Positions 36,266 to 43,838 of a DNA stretch of 64,000 bases are shown in pieces (the stretch's first letter is position 1; every line of letters starts with the position of its first letter). Origin of the DNA: CAYMEV01 sp964389675 [NCBI: uncultured Candidatus Sumerlaeota bacterium]. Lineage in GTDB: Bacteria; CAYMEV01. The notes under the pieces are model-generated. The model did not search any database and had not been told where the DNA came from. It saw only the letters and a program-made list of their open reading frames with translations. The translations under genes were made by a program, and so were the position numbers. Where the stretch lies: positions 159,999 to 223,998 of the forward strand of contig CAYMEV010000003.1 of assembly GCA_964389675.1 (NCBI GenBank). The letters run 5' to 3'.

Positions 36266-36353
36266 CGGAGGGGGAGGGATTCGAACCCTCGGTCCCGGTT
36301 TTTGGGACAACTGCTTAGCAGGCAGCCCTGTTCGACCACTCCAGCACCCCTCC
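36266..36353 (-). tRNA. tRNA-Ser (GCT)
   Basis: 88 nt with a long variable arm (GTCCC...GGGAC). The acceptor is GGAGGGG, the discriminator G as serine tRNAs require, and the anticodon loop CTGCTAA gives GCT, which reads AGC/AGU. It lies 8 bp upstream of tRNA-Arg. Confidence 0.96.
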
Positions 36354-36363
36354 TTTTTAGCGA

Positions 36364-36446
36364 CGGAGGGAGTAGGATTCGAACCCACGGAGCTTTCGCT
36401 CAACGGTTTTCAAGACCGCCGCCATCGACCACTCGGCCATCCCTCC
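36364..36446 (-). tRNA. tRNA-Ser (TGA)
   Basis: 83 nt class II tRNA with variable arm GAGC-GAAA-GCTC. The acceptor is GGAGGGA, the discriminator G, and the anticodon loop CTTGAAA gives TGA, which reads UCN codons. It is the first gene of the tRNA trio. Confidence 0.96.
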
Positions 36447-36509
36447 AGAATAAACAAAAAATTAAAAGACCACTAAATGCATTTGTATAGTTATAAAAAT
36501 AAGAATAAT

Positions 36510-36515
36510 TGTCAA
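36510..36515 (-). promoter_or_regulatory. Consensus -35 box upstream of the tRNA cluster
   Basis: TTGACA reads on the minus strand 64 bp before tRNA-Ser(TGA), followed by AT-rich DNA. The best -10 at 17 bp spacing is poor (AACTAT), so the assignment is tentative. Confidence 0.35.
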
Positions 36516-36551
36516 TAAAAAATAAATAGCTGTCAGAGATAAAAATAATCC

Positions 36552-36579
36552 TTGCTAAATTTCTTCATCATGTTATAAT
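36552..36579 (+). promoter_or_regulatory. Promoter for carD-ispD-ispF
   Basis: TTGCTA at 36552-36557 and a perfect TATAAT at 36574-36579, spacing 16 bp. AGGAGGG follows at 36616-36622. Confidence 0.65.
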
Positions 36580-36632
36580 CAGGATTGGGCATAAACTGTT
36601 TTATTATTGTTAAAAAGGAGGGAATGTATGTA

Positions 36633-37133
36633 ATGTTTGCGGTCGGAGATAAGGTCTTCTACCCTCTTCAGGGTGTAGGAGAGGTTATACAGATTGTTGA
36701 TAAGCAGATAGGGGATAATTTAGTCAAATTTTTCCGGATAAAAATATTCAAAAGCCAGATCACACTTTTTATTCCTGTAGATAAGACTGAAGAAAATAAG
36801 ATCAGACCATTAATACCAAAAGATGAACTTGATAATCTTTATGATGTATTAAAAGAAAACGGCCATATCCTCACACGGAAAAAGAATATCAGATATAAAA
36901 ACTATTATGACAAGCTAAAGACAGGCGATATTTACAAATCCGTAGAGGTACTCAGAAATCTTCTTATTATCCAGAACAATACCGGGCTCACCCCCAGGGA
37001 AAAAGGATTGATGGAAAAAACACTGGATCTCATTGTTGAAGAACTAAGCTATACAATGAATACAGATCTTGAAAAAGATGAAATTATTTCATCTCTCACA
37101 AGCCATTTCAGGGATAACAGCACTCTGAATTGA
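36633..37133 (+). CDS. CarD/CdnL/TRCF-type RNA polymerase-binding regulator
   Basis: 166 residues. I use the ATG at 36633 (MFAVGDKVFYPLQGVGEV); the ATG at 36624 sits only 1 bp from the ribosome site. The N-terminal about 60 residues are the RNA-polymerase interaction domain (VFYPLQGVGEVIQIVDKQIG), and the rest is the helical DNA-binding domain (RKKNIRYKNYYDKLKTGDIY, LTPREKGLMEKTLDLIVEE). CarD family proteins stabilise open promoter complexes, notably at rRNA promoters. Its stop overlaps the TTG start of ispD by 4 bp; carD with ispD/ispF is a common spirochaete and actinobacterial arrangement. Confidence 0.9.
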   Translation: MFAVGDKVFYPLQGVGEVIQIVDKQIGDNLVKFFRIKIFKSQITLFIPVDKTEENKIRPLIPKDELDNLYDVLKENGHILTRKKNIRYKNYYDKLKTGDIYKSVEVLRNLLIIQNNTGLTPREKGLMEKTLDLIVEELSYTMNTDLEKDEIISSLTSHFRDNSTLN

Positions 37134-37837
37134 AACCGATAATTGCTGTTATTGCTGCAGGCGGCAAGGGTCTCAGGTTCTCCCGGGATTTAAAGAAACA
37201 ATTCCTTGAGATTGAAGGCAGGCCTTTACTCTATTATACCATAAAGGCCCTGTCCGGCCACTGCCTGATATCAGATATAATCATAGTGCTTCCACCTGAG
37301 GATATTTCCTTTTACTCAAGGTATCTTGCCGGGAGTATTGACAGCAGGCTTGTATTTGTCGAGGGCGGAAGCACACGGGCCCTCAGCGTCATTAACGGCC
37401 TGAGGTCAGCGGAGGGTTTTCCCCAGGATCTTGTCCTTATACATGATTCAGTACGGCCCTTTATAAAGCACAGCACAATAAGCAGATTATACCGGTCAAT
37501 CGACAGTAATGCAGGTGCTGTACCGGTCCTTGATGTTTTTGATACAGCAGCTTTAATAGAAGAGAATAAAATCCTGAAATACCTTGACAGGAATAAGGTA
37601 AAGCTGGTCCAGACGCCTCAGCTTTTTAAGAAAGGAGTGCTGCTGCAGAAGATGGAAGAGTCTCTGCTTCTTAAGCATGCTTTCACGGATGAGTCAAGCC
37701 TGCTTGACTATTTTGGCCTGAATATGGTATTTATCAAGGGTGACATAATGAACCTGAAGCTGACATGCAATGATCAGGAAGATGAATTCAAAATGCTTTT
37801 TAAAATATTTTACAAGGACGGATACCTTAATAAATGA
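37130..37837 (+). CDS. ispD: 2-C-methyl-D-erythritol 4-phosphate cytidylyltransferase
   Basis: 235 residues, TTG start overlapping the carD stop. The CTP-binding loop IAAGGKGLRF and KKQFLEI are intact, followed by VLIHDSVRPF and a C-terminal EDEFKML. IspD couples MEP to CTP in the non-mevalonate isoprenoid pathway. Its ATGA stop/start overlap with ispF makes a coupled pair. Confidence 0.96.
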   Translation: MKPIIAVIAAGGKGLRFSRDLKKQFLEIEGRPLLYYTIKALSGHCLISDIIIVLPPEDISFYSRYLAGSIDSRLVFVEGGSTRALSVINGLRSAEGFPQDLVLIHDSVRPFIKHSTISRLYRSIDSNAGAVPVLDVFDTAALIEENKILKYLDRNKVKLVQTPQLFKKGVLLQKMEESLLLKHAFTDESSLLDYFGLNMVFIKGDIMNLKLTCNDQEDEFKMLFKIFYKDGYLNK

Positions 37838-38331
37838 TGAAGATAGGATTCGGTTACGATGTTCACAGATTTGCCGAGGGCAGAAAGCTTATCCTTGGAG
37901 GGGTTGAAATACCCAATGAATTTGGTCTCGAAGGGCATTCTGATGCTGATGTGCTTATACATTCAATCTGCGACGCCCTTCTCGGGGCATGCGGGCTTGG
38001 CGATATTGGCGTGCATTTCCCTGATACAGACAGTGCATTCAAGGGGATAAGAAGCACGATCCTTTTGAAAAGGGTTAACAGCATGGTACTGAGTAATGGT
38101 TTCTTTATTTCAAATATAGACTGCACGATTGTATGCCAGAAACCAAAGCTTGCTTCATTTTTTCCATCAATGAAAATGGTTCTGTCTGATATACTGAATA
38201 TCAATAAGGCCAATATCAACATCAAAGCCACTACAGAGGAAAACATGGGCTTTACTGGCCAGCTTCTCGGGATAAAAGCATACTGTACTGCATTAATTCA
38301 TCAGGAGGAAACAGAGCCAAAAAACATATAG
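37834..38331 (+). CDS. ispF: 2-C-methyl-D-erythritol 2,4-cyclodiphosphate synthase
   Basis: 165 residues. The metal-binding GYDVHRF (Asp, His), EGHSDADVLIHSICDALLGA and DIGVHFPDTD are all present, as is the C-terminal TTEENMGFTGQ. It cyclises CDP-ME 2-phosphate in the MEP pathway and acts as a cytoplasmic trimer. It overlaps ispD by 4 bp and is the last gene of the carD operon. Confidence 0.97.
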   Translation: MMKIGFGYDVHRFAEGRKLILGGVEIPNEFGLEGHSDADVLIHSICDALLGACGLGDIGVHFPDTDSAFKGIRSTILLKRVNSMVLSNGFFISNIDCTIVCQKPKLASFFPSMKMVLSDILNINKANINIKATTEENMGFTGQLLGIKAYCTALIHQEETEPKNI

Positions 38332-38390
38332 GGCATTAGATAACTTTTTAATAAAACTAATGTTATTTTGGATATTTTCATCATTTTCTC

Positions 38391-38419
38391 TTGACAGACC
38401 TTTTTTCAAATAGTAAACT
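38391..38419 (+). promoter_or_regulatory. Promoter upstream of the LysM protein
   Basis: A perfect TTGACA at 38391-38396 and TAAACT at 38414-38419 are separated by 17 bp. The transcript would have a leader of about 215 nt before the LysM gene. Confidence 0.6.
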
Positions 38420-38493
38420 ATTAGCAAAATAATGAAATTATATAGAAGCCTTTCAGCCAGTATCATATTTATTCTATATGAAGGTGGTTATAG

Positions 38494-38616
38494 TTGCAAT
38501 TGAGGGATTTGAACTTGTTAGCTTTACTCCTGGGAATGAGGGGATCACATATTGCAGGATTAATAATAAACCCGGATATTCTGAAAAAGGTACATTTTTT
38601 TAGTAATAAATTTTAA
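38494..38616 (+). CDS. Possible 40-residue leader peptide before the LysM gene
   Basis: TTG start at 38494 with AAGGTGG 6 bp upstream (38481-38487). The product would be 40 residues, leucine-rich at the start (LRDLNLLALLLGMRG) and basic at the end, ending 24 bp before the LysM ATG. It lies within the leader made from the 38391 promoter. No homology is recognised. A second frame from the ATG at 38478 lacks a ribosome site. It could equally be chance within a 309-bp spacer that otherwise shows nothing. Confidence 0.22.
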   Translation: MQLRDLNLLALLLGMRGSHIAGLIINPDILKKVHFFSNKF

Positions 38617-38640
38617 AATTAAGGAATAGGAGAAGTGTTT

Positions 38641-39681
38641 ATGACCAAAAAAAACAGAATACCCTTTATGCTGGTTATTGCCCTTTTTGCAGTTTTTGTT
38701 CTATCTTTCTCCATCTATGGCGCTAAAGTCATACAGGGAGAAGGGGATTATATAATCAAAAAAGGCGATACTTTGTGGGATATTGCTGAGACTCACCTGG
38801 GAGACCCTCTGCTTTGGCCTCAGATATGGAAACTGAACCCATATATCGAAGATCCCCATTGGATCTATCCTGACAACAGACTTACACTGCCCACGCCGGA
38901 ATCAGATCTCCTAACCAAAGGCGAGGGTGATGGAGAAGATTATCTGAAATCTGACATGGAAATTCCAGCAGACAGCCTTCTGCCTCCACCGCCAGAACCA
39001 AAACCTCTGGCAACGAAGAGCGAGATGTACGGTTCTGGGTTTATCTCAAAGAAGAAGCCTGAAAATTTCTTCGGCTATATTATTGAAGCAGAAGAACTCA
39101 ACAAGGAAGGGCTGTCAAAAGACGACATAGTCTATATAGACAAAGGCGCAGACGACGGGATTCTGGAGGGGGATGTCTTTATTGTCATAAATAAAGGCAA
39201 AAGTATATACCACCCGGTAACAAATGATTATGTAGGCGTTCTATATAGTACCAGAGGTGTAATTCAGGTATTATGCGTCCAGGAAGAAACAGCTACAGCC
39301 AAAATTATTGAAAGCTATGATGTAGTCCTGCGCGGAGATATTATTGAACCTTTTGAGGAGTACCCTGCACCCACAGCAATAGAGGTAGAAAAAGCCGATT
39401 TCTGTGATCCTGCAACAGGAAGCCTTGATGGTTATATTGTTGCTTCCAAGGACGGCGTAAAAAGCCTGGCTAAAAGTCATATTGCATACCTGGATCTTGG
39501 AACTGACGACGGAGTAGCCCCCGGTGATATATTTGTATCATTCAAGAGGCCCGGAGGCATTAAGCCTGATGTATATACAGGAGAGCTTGTCGTTATCAGG
39601 GTAGAGGAAACTACTGCTACTGCATTGATCTTCAGGTCCAAGTTTGAGATCTCTGTCGGAGATTATGTCCGTCAAAAATAA
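38641..39681 (+). CDS. LysM-domain secreted/periplasmic surface protein
   Basis: 346 residues from the ATG at 38641 (AGGAG 8 bp upstream). A signal peptide (about 1-27) is followed by one LysM domain (about 33-85; YIIKKGDTLWDIAETHLGDP, NPYIEDPHWIYPDNRLTLP) that binds peptidoglycan, a Pro-rich linker, and two beta-rich segments each with an SxxxxAYLDxGxxDGVxxGD pattern. This architecture recurs in diderm LysM proteins that tie the wall to the envelope. It has its own promoter and is followed directly by a strong hairpin terminator. Confidence 0.88.
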   Translation: MTKKNRIPFMLVIALFAVFVLSFSIYGAKVIQGEGDYIIKKGDTLWDIAETHLGDPLLWPQIWKLNPYIEDPHWIYPDNRLTLPTPESDLLTKGEGDGEDYLKSDMEIPADSLLPPPPEPKPLATKSEMYGSGFISKKKPENFFGYIIEAEELNKEGLSKDDIVYIDKGADDGILEGDVFIVINKGKSIYHPVTNDYVGVLYSTRGVIQVLCVQEETATAKIIESYDVVLRGDIIEPFEEYPAPTAIEVEKADFCDPATGSLDGYIVASKDGVKSLAKSHIAYLDLGTDDGVAPGDIFVSFKRPGGIKPDVYTGELVVIRVEETTATALIFRSKFEISVGDYVRQK

Positions 39682-39699
39682 TTTATAGATAATTAGTAT

Positions 39700-39735
39700 G
39701 GAGGTATTTTGCAAAAAATACCTCCTATTTTTTTT
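39700..39735 (+). terminator. Rho-independent terminator that also hides a GGAGG
   Basis: A perfect 11-bp stem (GGAGGTATTTT / AAAATACCTCC, 39700-39710 and 39715-39725) with a GCAA loop is followed by eight T at 39728-39735. The GGAGG at the 5' arm is the only ribosome-site-like sequence upstream of rsmD. Confidence 0.85.
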
Positions 39736-40296
39736 ATGATAATCAATTCAGGCATTTATAAAAATTCAAAGATAATTATACCAAAACAGATCAAAGATGT
39801 AAGGCCGACCTCTTCTAAACTGAGAGAAGCTGTCTTCAGCATTCTAAGCCCGTTTATACGGGGAAGCATATTCTATGATATTTTCTGCGGAAGCGGAATT
39901 ATGGGATTTCAGGCTCTAAGCTGCGGAGCCGGATTTGCCGTATTTATTGACAAAAACAGGATCCTTGCAAATAATATAAACAGATATATCAGGAAATTCA
40001 ATATTGCTGAAAAGACAAGGGTGATAAATGGTGATGCAATGAAGTTCCTGAAACGCTCAGATGCTTTGTCAGCCGGCTTCTCCGTATCCTATGTCGACCC
40101 TCCCTACTGCTTTGACAGGTGGGGGGAGTTCTTCAGCTATATTGACCGGGATGATTCTTTATTCAACATCATTATTATGGAAACCAGCAAAAGATTGCAA
40201 GATTATGTTGATAATTTGAAATATTTTGATAATTATAAATATAAGAGATATTCTGAAAAGCAGTTATATATTATAAGAAAGCGGGAAAATGAGTAA
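39736..40296 (+). CDS. rsmD: 16S rRNA (guanine966-N2)-methyltransferase RsmD
   Basis: 186 residues from the ATG at 39736, where typical RsmD N-termini begin (MIINSGIYKNSKIIIP). TTG at 39709 lies inside the preceding hairpin and would add nine residues. It has FYDIFCGSGIMGFQAL (SAM site), the catalytic VDPPYCFD, and a C-terminal QLYIIRKRE. It methylates G966 of 16S rRNA. It overlaps coaD by 8 bp; rsmD-coaD is a very common bacterial pair. Confidence 0.9.
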   Translation: MIINSGIYKNSKIIIPKQIKDVRPTSSKLREAVFSILSPFIRGSIFYDIFCGSGIMGFQALSCGAGFAVFIDKNRILANNINRYIRKFNIAEKTRVINGDAMKFLKRSDALSAGFSVSYVDPPYCFDRWGEFFSYIDRDDSLFNIIIMETSKRLQDYVDNLKYFDNYKYKRYSEKQLYIIRKRENE

Positions 40297-40774
40297 AAAA
40301 ACAGCAATATATCCCGGTACATTTGACCCGATAACAAAAGGGCATAAAGATATAATATTAAGGGCTTCCGCATTGTTTGACGAGCTTTACGTTGCTGTAG
40401 CGACCAAGATCTCCAAAAAGCCCCTGTTCGATATTGACCAGCGCAAAAGGATGATACAGCTTGTCGTAAGCGATCTCGAAAATGTAAGGGTAACATCCTT
40501 TGACTGCCTTTTGACAAGCTATATTAAAGAACTGGGAATAACTACGGTTGTGAGGGGGCTGCGTGCTATTTCCGATTTTGAATATGAATTTCAGATGGCC
40601 CTTATGAACAATTCAATTGATAAGAGCGTTGAGACCCTTTTCTTCATGAGCAAACTGGAATATTCCTTCCTGAGCTCAAGCCTGTTAAAGGAGATCGCGC
40701 TCAGCGGAGGGGATATATCGCCCTTTATTCCTGAAGAGATCCATTCCCTGATTAAGGATGAGTTCAGAATATAA
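40289..40774 (+). CDS. coaD: Phosphopantetheine adenylyltransferase
   Basis: 161 residues. YPGTFDPITKGHKDII carries the nucleotidyltransferase T/HxGH motif, TTVVRGLRAISDFEYEFQMA the substrate site, and EYSFLSSSLLKEIA the ISSS-like ATP loop. It makes dephospho-CoA, the penultimate CoA step. It overlaps rsmD by 8 bp and abuts the next gene with no gap. Confidence 0.96.
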   Translation: MSKKTAIYPGTFDPITKGHKDIILRASALFDELYVAVATKISKKPLFDIDQRKRMIQLVVSDLENVRVTSFDCLLTSYIKELGITTVVRGLRAISDFEYEFQMALMNNSIDKSVETLFFMSKLEYSFLSSSLLKEIALSGGDISPFIPEEIHSLIKDEFRI

Positions 40775-41818
40775 ATGGAAGATACTAAAAAACTTATTTT
40801 TGTGATCGGCAGCAGGAGCAAATCAAACCTCCTGCTTAAATATCTTCTTATAAACGGGGGGTATAAGGTACTGCTTCTTGATTACAGCCCGAATATACTT
40901 AAGTATATAGAAGAAGAGCTTCCTGCCCTTCTTATGTTTGATTATATGCAGTCAAAAAGTGACTGGTTTGTTTTGCTTAAGGAGGTCAAGGAAAACAATA
41001 TCACAAAAATGATACCGATTATCGTAATGCTCCAGAGAGCGGACAGGGACCTTGTACCGAAGCTTTATGAGCAGGGGGCTGACCATATCATATACAAGCC
41101 CCTTTCAAGAGAGGATACGCTTGATGAAGTAAAAGGCATACTCATAAAAAGCGAAAAGAACAAAAATAATCTGCTCTCAAGGGTCGGCTTTGAAGGCAAC
41201 CTGAAGGACATGAGCGTTATTGAAGTGATCCAGACCCTTGATATTAATGAAAAAACAGGAATATTAAGGATAACTTCAGGGGATGATGTGGGCTATATAT
41301 ACTTTTTCAAGGGCAAGATGCAGAAGGCTAAAGCTCTCAATCTAAAGGATGAACTGGCAATATTCAGGATCATGCAGTGGAGGGACGGGATATTTATATT
41401 CCAGAACAAGACTCATGGTGTTGAAAAAACCATAAAAAAAGCGGATCAGGAGATTGTGCTGGAAGGTGTCCAGAGACTGGACGATATATCAAGGTTTCTG
41501 TCCGAGATCGGCGGAGAAAGGGTAATACCTGTCTCTGCAACAATAAAGGACAGCTCCATTTTTATGGACCTTCCCCAGCTTCAGAAGACCCTTTATCTGA
41601 AGCTTGATGGAGCAAAGGAGATAAGGGAATACATCCGCTATACATCAGTGGGGGATTTTGAGATCGTATCAGCATTTCTGGAGCTGTACAAGAAGGAATT
41701 AATATCCTTTAAGGCACCGGTAAGGCCGATGCAGGATAGCCAGATCAAGAAAAAGAGAATGAAGGATATCTTTAAGAACGCTGAAGATATATTTTTTAAC
41801 AAGACTATAAAGCAGTAA
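40775..41818 (+). CDS. Receiver-like domain plus DUF4388 (PATAN) signalling protein
   Basis: 347 residues. The first about 120 resemble a response-regulator receiver (LIFVIGSRSKSNLLLKYLL; candidate phospho-acceptor Asp56 in ALLMFDYMQSK; IYKPLSREDTLDEV with the conserved KP). Next is a DUF4388/PATAN module (about 135-230; FEGNLKDMSVIEVIQTLDIN, GYIYFFKGKMQKAKA), then a helical tail. The N-terminal acidic pair expected before the receiver strand is not obvious, so phosphorylation is uncertain. PATAN domains act in bacterial signal adaptors. It abuts coaD and is followed by an MglA-like GTPase, a recurring pairing in gliding or polarity systems. Confidence 0.8.
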   Translation: MEDTKKLIFVIGSRSKSNLLLKYLLINGGYKVLLLDYSPNILKYIEEELPALLMFDYMQSKSDWFVLLKEVKENNITKMIPIIVMLQRADRDLVPKLYEQGADHIIYKPLSREDTLDEVKGILIKSEKNKNNLLSRVGFEGNLKDMSVIEVIQTLDINEKTGILRITSGDDVGYIYFFKGKMQKAKALNLKDELAIFRIMQWRDGIFIFQNKTHGVEKTIKKADQEIVLEGVQRLDDISRFLSEIGGERVIPVSATIKDSSIFMDLPQLQKTLYLKLDGAKEIREYIRYTSVGDFEIVSAFLELYKKELISFKAPVRPMQDSQIKKKRMKDIFKNAEDIFFNKTIKQ

Positions 41819-41850
41819 TGATACCATGAAATTAATCTAGGAGAATTAAT

Positions 41851-42912
41851 ATGGTAATTTTCAACTATTCAGAAAAGCAGATATCTGCAAAAATTGTATA
41901 TTATGGACCCGGGCTGGGCGGAAAAACGACCTCTCTTTCATATATACATGATATACTGGATGAGAAAGACAGGGGCGAAATGCTTTCCCTTGCTACTGAC
42001 GCAGACAGGACCCTGTACTTTGATTATTTGCCCGTCTCATTAGGGAAGATCAATGAAATACTCAATATCAAACTGCAGTTATATACCGTGCCCGGACAGA
42101 TAAGATACAATAACACACGCAGGGTCGTATTAAGCGGTGCCGATGCAATTGTTTTCGTTGCTGATTCCCAGACAGAGAGGTATGATGCCAATATTGAATC
42201 ATATAAGAATATGAAGATCAATCTGCTGGCAAACCATATTAATCCTGATGCAATACCCATAGTACTGCAGTATAATAAGAGGGATCTCTCCAATCTCATA
42301 CCGGTAGAGGAACTGGAAGCAACGATCAATGAAAGAAAGGTGCCCTATTATCCATCCGTTGCAATTACAGGAGTAGGTGTCATCGAGGCATTTCACGAGA
42401 TCGGCGTATTGCTCCTTCATCATATTGCAGAGAAATACAAGGTCAAGATCCAGACCCTCACAGAGGATGTCTTCAGTGTCAAGGAGGTATCCAAGGAGAA
42501 TACAGAGCGGTTTGAAGAACTGAAAAAGAAGGATGAAAAGAAGAAAGAGGAGGAAAAGAAAAAGGAGGACGAGATCCCTGTAACCCTTGATCTGACACAG
42601 GATGAAGATTTTGATTTTGGCGAACTCGATCAGGACATGGACCAGGATATTGAAGAAGCATCCAGTGAAAACTATGGTGATATGAGCATATTTCCTGCGC
42701 CTCAGAATGATCTTGATCATACCGGCGTGGAGGGTGGAGAGTCTTCCGGCATCTACAGCGAATACTCAAGTGCTGATGAAATTGAGCTCAGCAAAATTAG
42801 AGATGATATAGAGCAGCTGGTTTCTGATAATGCAAAGATCCTGAAAAATCAGAGTGAAATACTAAATCTGCTGAATGATCTGTCGAAAAAGCTGAATAAA
42901 TCAAAAGATTAG
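41851..42912 (+). CDS. MglA-like small GTPase with long acidic C-terminal extension
   Basis: 353 residues. The GTPase (about 1-195) has YYGPGLGGKTTSLSYI (P-loop of MglA type), LYTVPGQIRYNNTRR (switch II) and VLQYNKRDL (NKxD-like). MglA sets cell polarity and motility in Myxococcus. The rest is unusual: a Lys/Glu-rich segment (KKKDEKKKEEEKKKEDE), an Asp/Glu-rich stretch (DFDFGELDQDMDQDIEEA) and a heptad-like end (IRDDIEQLVSDNAKILKNQS), probably a coiled coil. No mglB is adjacent. The receiver-DUF4388 gene precedes it by 32 bp. Confidence 0.88.
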   Translation: MVIFNYSEKQISAKIVYYGPGLGGKTTSLSYIHDILDEKDRGEMLSLATDADRTLYFDYLPVSLGKINEILNIKLQLYTVPGQIRYNNTRRVVLSGADAIVFVADSQTERYDANIESYKNMKINLLANHINPDAIPIVLQYNKRDLSNLIPVEELEATINERKVPYYPSVAITGVGVIEAFHEIGVLLLHHIAEKYKVKIQTLTEDVFSVKEVSKENTERFEELKKKDEKKKEEEKKKEDEIPVTLDLTQDEDFDFGELDQDMDQDIEEASSENYGDMSIFPAPQNDLDHTGVEGGESSGIYSEYSSADEIELSKIRDDIEQLVSDNAKILKNQSEILNLLNDLSKKLNKSKD

Positions 42913-42928
42913 TTGCGGGGGGGGGTAA

Positions 42929-43816
42929 ATGGCAAATTTTATCAAGTATGCAATAAGCATTGATATCCTTATCTTCCTGTCCCTTGTTTTCCTGTTTATC
43001 CTCTTTTTTGCCGTTTTCCATCTTATCCTTTATATCATCAGGTGGTATGAATTAGCCAATAATAATGCTAAATTGCTTAAAAATATTGATATACCTGATT
43101 CAATTTTCTTTTTCATGCTTGAAACCGGAGCATCTATATACCTGCATTTCCTGATGCTGCTGAGAAATATAAAAAGGTTCCTTGCAAAAGAGGATGGGAA
43201 AATAGAGATAATAAGCGGTACAGAAAGGAATCCTGCAGTCCTGATACACGGCTATAATGAAAACAACGGCACCATGAGCTATTTAAAGAGGAGCCTCAAT
43301 GTAAAATACGGCTTCTTTAATACATTTTTTATTGAATACGGAATCCCGTTTACATTCAATTATGAAAAAATAAGGGAGAAATTCTCCGTTCAGATAATAC
43401 GCCTCTTAGATCAGCTTGAGAATACCAGGGTGGATTTTATCTGCCACAGTATGGGCGGATTAATGCTGCTTGAATTCTTATCATCACATAAGGAATACAA
43501 AAGCAGTGTATCAAGGATCATACTTCTTGGTACGCCACTGAAAGGCAGTAAACTCGCAGTATTTAACAGAAACAGTGTTGCATATAACCTCAGGCCGGAT
43601 TCAGGGCTCGTTAATTCATTGGATTATGGTCATTTAGAGGATGTTTGCATATACTCAATTTACAGTACATTTGATGAACTGGTCCTGCCTTATCAGAGTT
43701 CAAAACTCCCTGATCATTCAAACTTTTTTAATATTGAATTTGACAGCATAGGGCATATGGGGCTTCTGATGGCAAACAGGATAATAAGCAAAGTCGCTTT
43801 GCTGCTTATTGAATAA
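42929..43816 (+). CDS. Membrane-anchored alpha/beta-hydrolase (lipase-like)
   Basis: 295 residues. An N-terminal membrane helix (about 8-36; IDILIFLSLVFLFILFFAVF) and a second hydrophobic stretch precede a hydrolase domain. The domain has the oxyanion loop AVLIHGYNENNG, nucleophile elbow FICHSMGGLMLLEFL (Ser in HSMGG), a likely acid in YSTFDELVLP, and catalytic His in FDSIGHMGLL. Relatives are triacylglycerol lipases or esterases (PGAP1/DUF676-like); the substrate is unknown. An eight-G run lies 5-12 bp before the ATG as ribosome site. It is part of the rsmD-to-purN run. Confidence 0.82.
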   Translation: MANFIKYAISIDILIFLSLVFLFILFFAVFHLILYIIRWYELANNNAKLLKNIDIPDSIFFFMLETGASIYLHFLMLLRNIKRFLAKEDGKIEIISGTERNPAVLIHGYNENNGTMSYLKRSLNVKYGFFNTFFIEYGIPFTFNYEKIREKFSVQIIRLLDQLENTRVDFICHSMGGLMLLEFLSSHKEYKSSVSRIILLGTPLKGSKLAVFNRNSVAYNLRPDSGLVNSLDYGHLEDVCIYSIYSTFDELVLPYQSSKLPDHSNFFNIEFDSIGHMGLLMANRIISKVALLLIE

Positions 43817-43838
43817 AGAATTATGAAAGGTATGGAAT

